Assembly (NCBI RefSeq): GCF_030005555.1
Contig: NZ_JASCQG010000008.1
Coordinates: 98,650-162,649, forward strand
Direction: 5' to 3'
Origin: Empedobacter sedimenti
GTDB taxonomy: Bacteria; Bacteroidota; Bacteroidia; Flavobacteriales; Weeksellaceae
DNA length: 64,000 bases
Shown here: positions 60,989 through 64,000 of the stretch, one piece after another
Position numbering within the stretch: position 1 is the first letter of the stretch
Layout: each line of letters begins with the position of its first letter
Made by a program: the position numbers and the translations under genes
The notes under the pieces: generated by a model
The model's input: the letters and a program-made list of their open reading frames with translations, nothing else
The model's database searches: none
Told to the model about the DNA's origin: nothing

Positions 60989-61666
60989 TTAATATTTTAA
61001 TCGGAACTTTATATAGGTAATCTTTTTACCTTCTTCCAAAAACATCGATTCGTAATACGTTTGTACTTCCGTTACAATTGCAGGAATGTCGGAATGATCT
61101 GGATGATAAACATCGTGCGTAGAACGAATTACTTCGTGTCCTTCGATATGAATAACGCCGTGTGTATAACCATGTAAAAACTCCGAATCTGTTTTTAGAT
61201 TAACCGTACCTTCTGGTTTCAAGATTGTATTATAACGTCTCAAAAATTCAGGATCGGTTAAACGATGTTTTGTTCTACGAAATTTAATTTGCGGATCTGG
61301 AAAAGTAATCCAAATTTCACTAATCTCGTTTTCTGCAAAAAGATTATCAATTATTTCTATTTGTGTTCTTAGAAAACCTGCATTATCAATTCCTTCATCT
61401 AAACAAGTTTTTGCACCTATCCAAAATCTTGAACCTTTAATATCTACTCCGATAAAATTTCGATCTTTATCACGACGAGCCATAGCAACAGTATATTCAC
61501 CTTTTCCACAACCTAACTCTAATACAATTGGATTATCATTCTTGAAAAAATCCTTATTCCAATTTCCTTTTAGTGCAAAATTATTAATAGCCTCGTCGCG
61601 TGTTGGTTGAACAACATTCTGAAAAGTTTTATTTTCGTTAAATCTTCTGATTTTATCTTTTCCCAT
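60989..61666 (-). CDS. trmB: tRNA (guanine-N7-)-methyltransferase
   Basis: A 225-residue enzyme that methylates G46 of tRNAs with S-adenosylmethionine. Signatures: NPIVLELGCGKGEYTVAMA for SAM binding, NFIGVDIKGSRFWIGAKT, and the catalytic ITFPDPQIKFRRTKHRLT. Full length and cytosolic. It is divergent from the small membrane-protein gene and convergent with the acyltransferase gene; the hairpin at 60919-60948 ends it. Confidence 0.96.
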   Translation of the reverse strand: MGKDKIRRFNENKTFQNVVQPTRDEAINNFALKGNWNKDFFKNDNPIVLELGCGKGEYTVAMARRDKDRNFIGVDIKGSRFWIGAKTCLDEGIDNAGFLRTQIEIIDNLFAENEISEIWITFPDPQIKFRRTKHRLTDPEFLRRYNTILKPEGTVNLKTDSEFLHGYTHGVIHIEGHEVIRSTHDVYHPDHSDIPAIVTEVQTYYESMFLEEGKKITYIKFRLKY

Positions 61667-61770
61667 TTCGGATTTTATTTTGCGCGAAATTACGAGATTT
61701 TGATTAATCTAAAAAACTGCTTTAAAAACACATAAATTTCTACAAATAGTAATTATGTAAAAAGGTTTGT

Positions 61771-61778
61771 TATTTTTG
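61771..61778 (+). promoter_or_regulatory. -7 promoter box (TATTTTTG)
   Basis: A TAnnTTTG match 25 bases before the start of the four-helix membrane protein gene. Confidence 0.5.
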
Positions 61779-61802
61779 TACTGAAAAATAAAAATTAGAA
61801 AA

Positions 61803-62216
61803 ATGGATTTTATCAAACAATTTCATAGCGGTTGGGCTTATTTAGTAATTTTAATGGGAGTTATTTTTGTGATTTCTACCTTAATTTACGCTATTTCTAA
61901 AAAAGATACAAATGCAACAATCAAGAAAATTGGTTTATTTACAACAATTGCATTTCACGTACAAATGTTGGTTGGTTTAGTATATTATATCATGAAATTC
62001 TCTGCAATGGAGCCTTCAAATATTATGTCTGATTCTGGTTTACGTTTAACTTACGTAGAACACCCAATGATGATGATTGCTGGTATCGTTTTTATGACAA
62101 TTGCTAATGCTAAATTAAAGCGTTCTACAACAGTACCTATGAGTGTTGTTATTTTTGGATTAGTTGGATTAGTTTGTGTATTAAGCAGAATTCCTTACAA
62201 CGTTTGGTTAGGATAA
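61803..62216 (+). CDS. Four-helix membrane protein, cytochrome b-like
   Basis: A 137-residue protein with four membrane segments at about 10-31, 41-64, 87-103 and 111-130. Histidines H8, H52 and H87 lie at or near helix ends, which could allow heme binding (QFHSGWAY, AFHVQMLVGL, VEHPMMMIAG). Homologues in Bacteroidota are often listed as 'cytochrome b' or hypothetical. The heme assignment is only suggestive. Monocistronic, with its own TAnnTTTG box. Confidence 0.8.
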   Translation: MDFIKQFHSGWAYLVILMGVIFVISTLIYAISKKDTNATIKKIGLFTTIAFHVQMLVGLVYYIMKFSAMEPSNIMSDSGLRLTYVEHPMMMIAGIVFMTIANAKLKRSTTVPMSVVIFGLVGLVCVLSRIPYNVWLG

Positions 62217-62393
62217 TTACACAAAAAGTAAATAATCGAAAAGAGTATTAATAATTTGATACTCTTTTATTTTCTACACCTCTACATAATTTTTTAGACC
62301 TAAATCCGTTAGTTCTAAAATAAATCATAAATTCTTTTAAGTTTTTATTAATCTTTGGCACTTCATTTGAATTGCTCTTATAAAATAATCGAG

Positions 62394-62867
62394 ATGAAAT
62401 ACTTTAAATATTTATTTTCTTTGCTTGCCGTTTTTGTTACATTAACTGTAGGCGCTCAAGATTTTCATACTGCAAATATAAAAGTTGATTATGAACAAGA
62501 AACAGGTACGTTAAATATAACGGCTCGTATCTTCACTAATCAATTAGAGAAAGCTGTTGGTGCAGATGTAGGAAATAAATCTAATTTTGAGAACAAACTA
62601 AAAGCTTACGTTAGCAATAATCTTGATCTTAAGGTTAATGGAAAATCTTTAGGAACTTCTTATTATGGATACCAAGTAAACGATAAGTCTACGCGAGTTT
62701 TCTTTAAGTTTGATAAAATTTCTGATATAAGCTCTCTAGAATTAAGAGTTGGTTTATTAAATGATGTTTTTAGCGATCAACAAAATATCGTAAATGTAGA
62801 TATTAAAGATACACGCAAAACATATCCTTTAACAAGTAAAAACGAAGTAATTAAAATTACTTTCTAA
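62394..62867 (+). CDS. DUF6702 family secreted protein
   Basis: A 157-residue exported protein started at ATG 62394 (MKYFKYLFSLLAVFVTLTVGAQ, a clear signal peptide); a frame extension to 62355 is rejected. The rest is beta-rich: DFHTANIKVDYEQETGTLNITARIFTNQLEKAV and RVFFKFDKISDISSLELRV, the DUF6702 pattern (periplasmic, of unknown role). Transcribed alone and ended by a strong bidirectional hairpin. Confidence 0.87.
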   Translation: MKYFKYLFSLLAVFVTLTVGAQDFHTANIKVDYEQETGTLNITARIFTNQLEKAVGADVGNKSNFENKLKAYVSNNLDLKVNGKSLGTSYYGYQVNDKSTRVFFKFDKISDISSLELRVGLLNDVFSDQQNIVNVDIKDTRKTYPLTSKNEVIKITF

Positions 62868-62880
62868 ATAATAAAATAAT

Positions 62881-62912
62881 AAAAAAGACCTTCTGGTGAG
62901 AAGGTCTTTTTT
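62881..62912. terminator. Bidirectional terminator
   Basis: A perfect 14-bp stem (62881-62894 with 62899-62912), loop ggtg, A/T runs on both sides, between convergent genes. Confidence 0.92.
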
Positions 62913-62917
62913 TATGT

Positions 62918-63895
62918 CTAAAAATTATCTCGTACAAGACGCAATAACTTTTCGTTTTCATTTCGAATTAAACTCAAACTTTTTGTCGAATTATTATTCA
63001 TTAAACTAAAAATTAAGGTCTGTCCAGATTTTGTTTTTATATATCCACTCAACGTTACATTATTATTTAGTGTCCCCGTTTTAGCAAAAATATAAGGTGT
63101 AGCCGAATCTCTATACCTATTTTTTATGGTTCCTGTTTTACCACCAACCGGGAAAATAGAATGCAATCGTTCTTCAGGAAATTCGTTGTACATTTTCTCC
63201 AAAACCTGCACAAAACTTTGCGGCGTAAACAAGTTATAACGCGAAAGCCCAGAACCATCAAACCATTCGGGTTGTTGTTTCAAGCTTTTCAAAAAACTTT
63301 TTTTTGCATAATCAATCACTTGAGTCGAACTCAACTTCCCATTCATTGTGCTTGATGCTAATATCAATAAATGTTCTGCCAAAAAATTATCACTATTCTC
63401 CATCATTTCACGGTAAACATCATCCGATTTTTGACTATAGAATATTTTCGGATTAGTAACCATTGGCGTTTTTATCATATCAACAGGTTTACCTAAAATT
63501 TCTGACAATGATTTTTCTATCACCGTTTCATTCACAATAAACGGAACTTTCTCTGACCTTTTTTGTTGATTGATGTAGAAATTATTGTTGTAAAAATCTC
63601 GTGGCTCTATCATTTCTTTAATTTGAGTAAATTGCTCAAAATAAGTAGGGAAAGTTTTGACTGAAGATCCTGTTTTCGAAATTGAAACCATGTTTTCATT
63701 TATCGGAAATTGACTACGTTCGGGTGAATAATCTTTTCTAAAGTCGTCCCAAGTCCAACCTGGTAGAAAAGATTCTTCATCAAAATTATTCCAATGAAAA
63801 ACGATTTTTGTTCCATTATTCTTCAAGAAATCTACAGCGCGATTGTTCTTGTATTTTGGATGTAGAAAAGTAGGGTCACTGTAATCTTCCCCTTG
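62918..63895 (-). pseudogene. Truncated S13 D-alanyl-D-alanine carboxypeptidase (PBP4-like)
   Basis: The open frame ends upstream at a TAA at 63896-63898, and no ATG precedes the conserved DYSDPTLFHPKYKNN region, so the N-terminal third is missing. Retained: PGWTWDDFRKDYSPERSQ and FPINENMVSI, the second active-site motif SDN in NSDNFLAEHLL, and KTG in YIFAKTGTLNNN. Missing: the signal peptide and the SxxK serine. PBP4 enzymes trim and cross-cleave peptidoglycan peptides in the periplasm. Either the gene is broken, or the window's right end joins unrelated sequence. The same frame is open again from 63899 to 64000 but does not look like PBP4. Confidence 0.78.
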
Positions 63896-64000
63896 TTAGG
63901 AACATTTAAAAGTATAGTTTTTATTTAATATTATTGTATTATTATTTTGATTAATTTGAAATGTAGGAAAATCATTAGGATTTTTGACCTTACCATATTT

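Overview
The window is an AT-rich chromosomal segment of a Flavobacteriia member, most likely Weeksellaceae (Empedobacter-like). The reasons are three TonB-dependent outer-membrane receptors, repeated TAnnTTTG promoter boxes of the Bacteroidota type, few Shine-Dalgarno sequences, bacillithiol synthesis (bshC), and many families typical of Bacteroidota (DUF2520, DUF3108, DUF3127, DUF4833, DUF6702). The genus is an inference; no rRNA or marker search was possible. I see no CRISPR array, transposase, prophage or plasmid function. Most of the window is core-genome housekeeping.

Layout. 1-6.9 kb: a cut-off coiled-coil protein, an LEA-like helical protein, a phosphodiesterase lipoprotein abutting bshC, a LysM/periplasmic-binding fusion and a dicarboxylate symporter. 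7-9.4 kb: TonB receptor 1. 9.6-15.1 kb: DUF2520-kdsC, maf, nadD, GNAT, then leftward pth-rhodanese-DUF3820, and a TlpA thioredoxin. Two imperfect inverted-repeat elements flank maf. 15.3-18.3 kb: a translationally coupled pair, a GshB-like ATP-grasp ligase and an N-formylglutamate-amidohydrolase/DUF1704 fusion. 18.3-24.6 kb, leftward: amino-acid permease, TonB receptor 2 behind a SAM-I riboswitch, pabC/pabB and a membrane protein. 24.7-34.3 kb: nitroreductase, lipoproteins, esterase, kelch protein, GNAT, DinB, Mrp-NifU (Fe-S delivery), DUF3108, aat, DUF3127, tRNA-Leu(TAG), a 37-residue membrane peptide and CsbD. 34.4-40 kb, leftward: GNAT-like protein, DUF4833, membrane protein, two DedA paralogues, yraN, upp, ldcA. 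40.1-42.6 kb: TonB receptor 3. 43.1-48.5 kb, leftward: C1 peptidase-nadA-nadB-TonB-CTD-like protein-nadC. 48.8 kb: a PyrE-PyrF (UMP synthase-like) fusion. 50.2-58.2 kb, leftward: methyltransferase with duplicated N-terminal modules, PepSY-like lipoprotein, a GH13 protein whose catalytic residues are replaced, LacI regulator, LOG protein, Bax inhibitor-1 protein, pnuC, phosphopantetheinyl transferase. 58.3-64 kb: ahcY, an unusually AT-rich acyltransferase, trmB, a four-helix membrane protein, DUF6702, and an N-terminally truncated S13 carboxypeptidase at the right edge.

How the genes connect. NAD supply is well represented: de novo synthesis (nadA, nadB, nadC), adenylylation (nadD) and nicotinamide riboside import (pnuC). 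Methylation metabolism appears as ahcY and the SAM-controlled receptor. Pyrimidines are served by the fused PyrEF and by upp salvage.

The most notable items are: (1) the ATP-grasp plus FGase-DUF1704 pair, a candidate peptide or amino-acid tagging/untagging module in an organism that probably uses bacillithiol, not glutathione; (2) a GH13 'amylase' lipoprotein that has lost the nucleophile Asp, its Arg partner and the His-Asp pair, so is probably a pseudoenzyme; (3) a TonB receptor whose mRNA seems to begin directly with a SAM-I aptamer; (4) a secreted TonB-CTD-like protein inside the nad operon.
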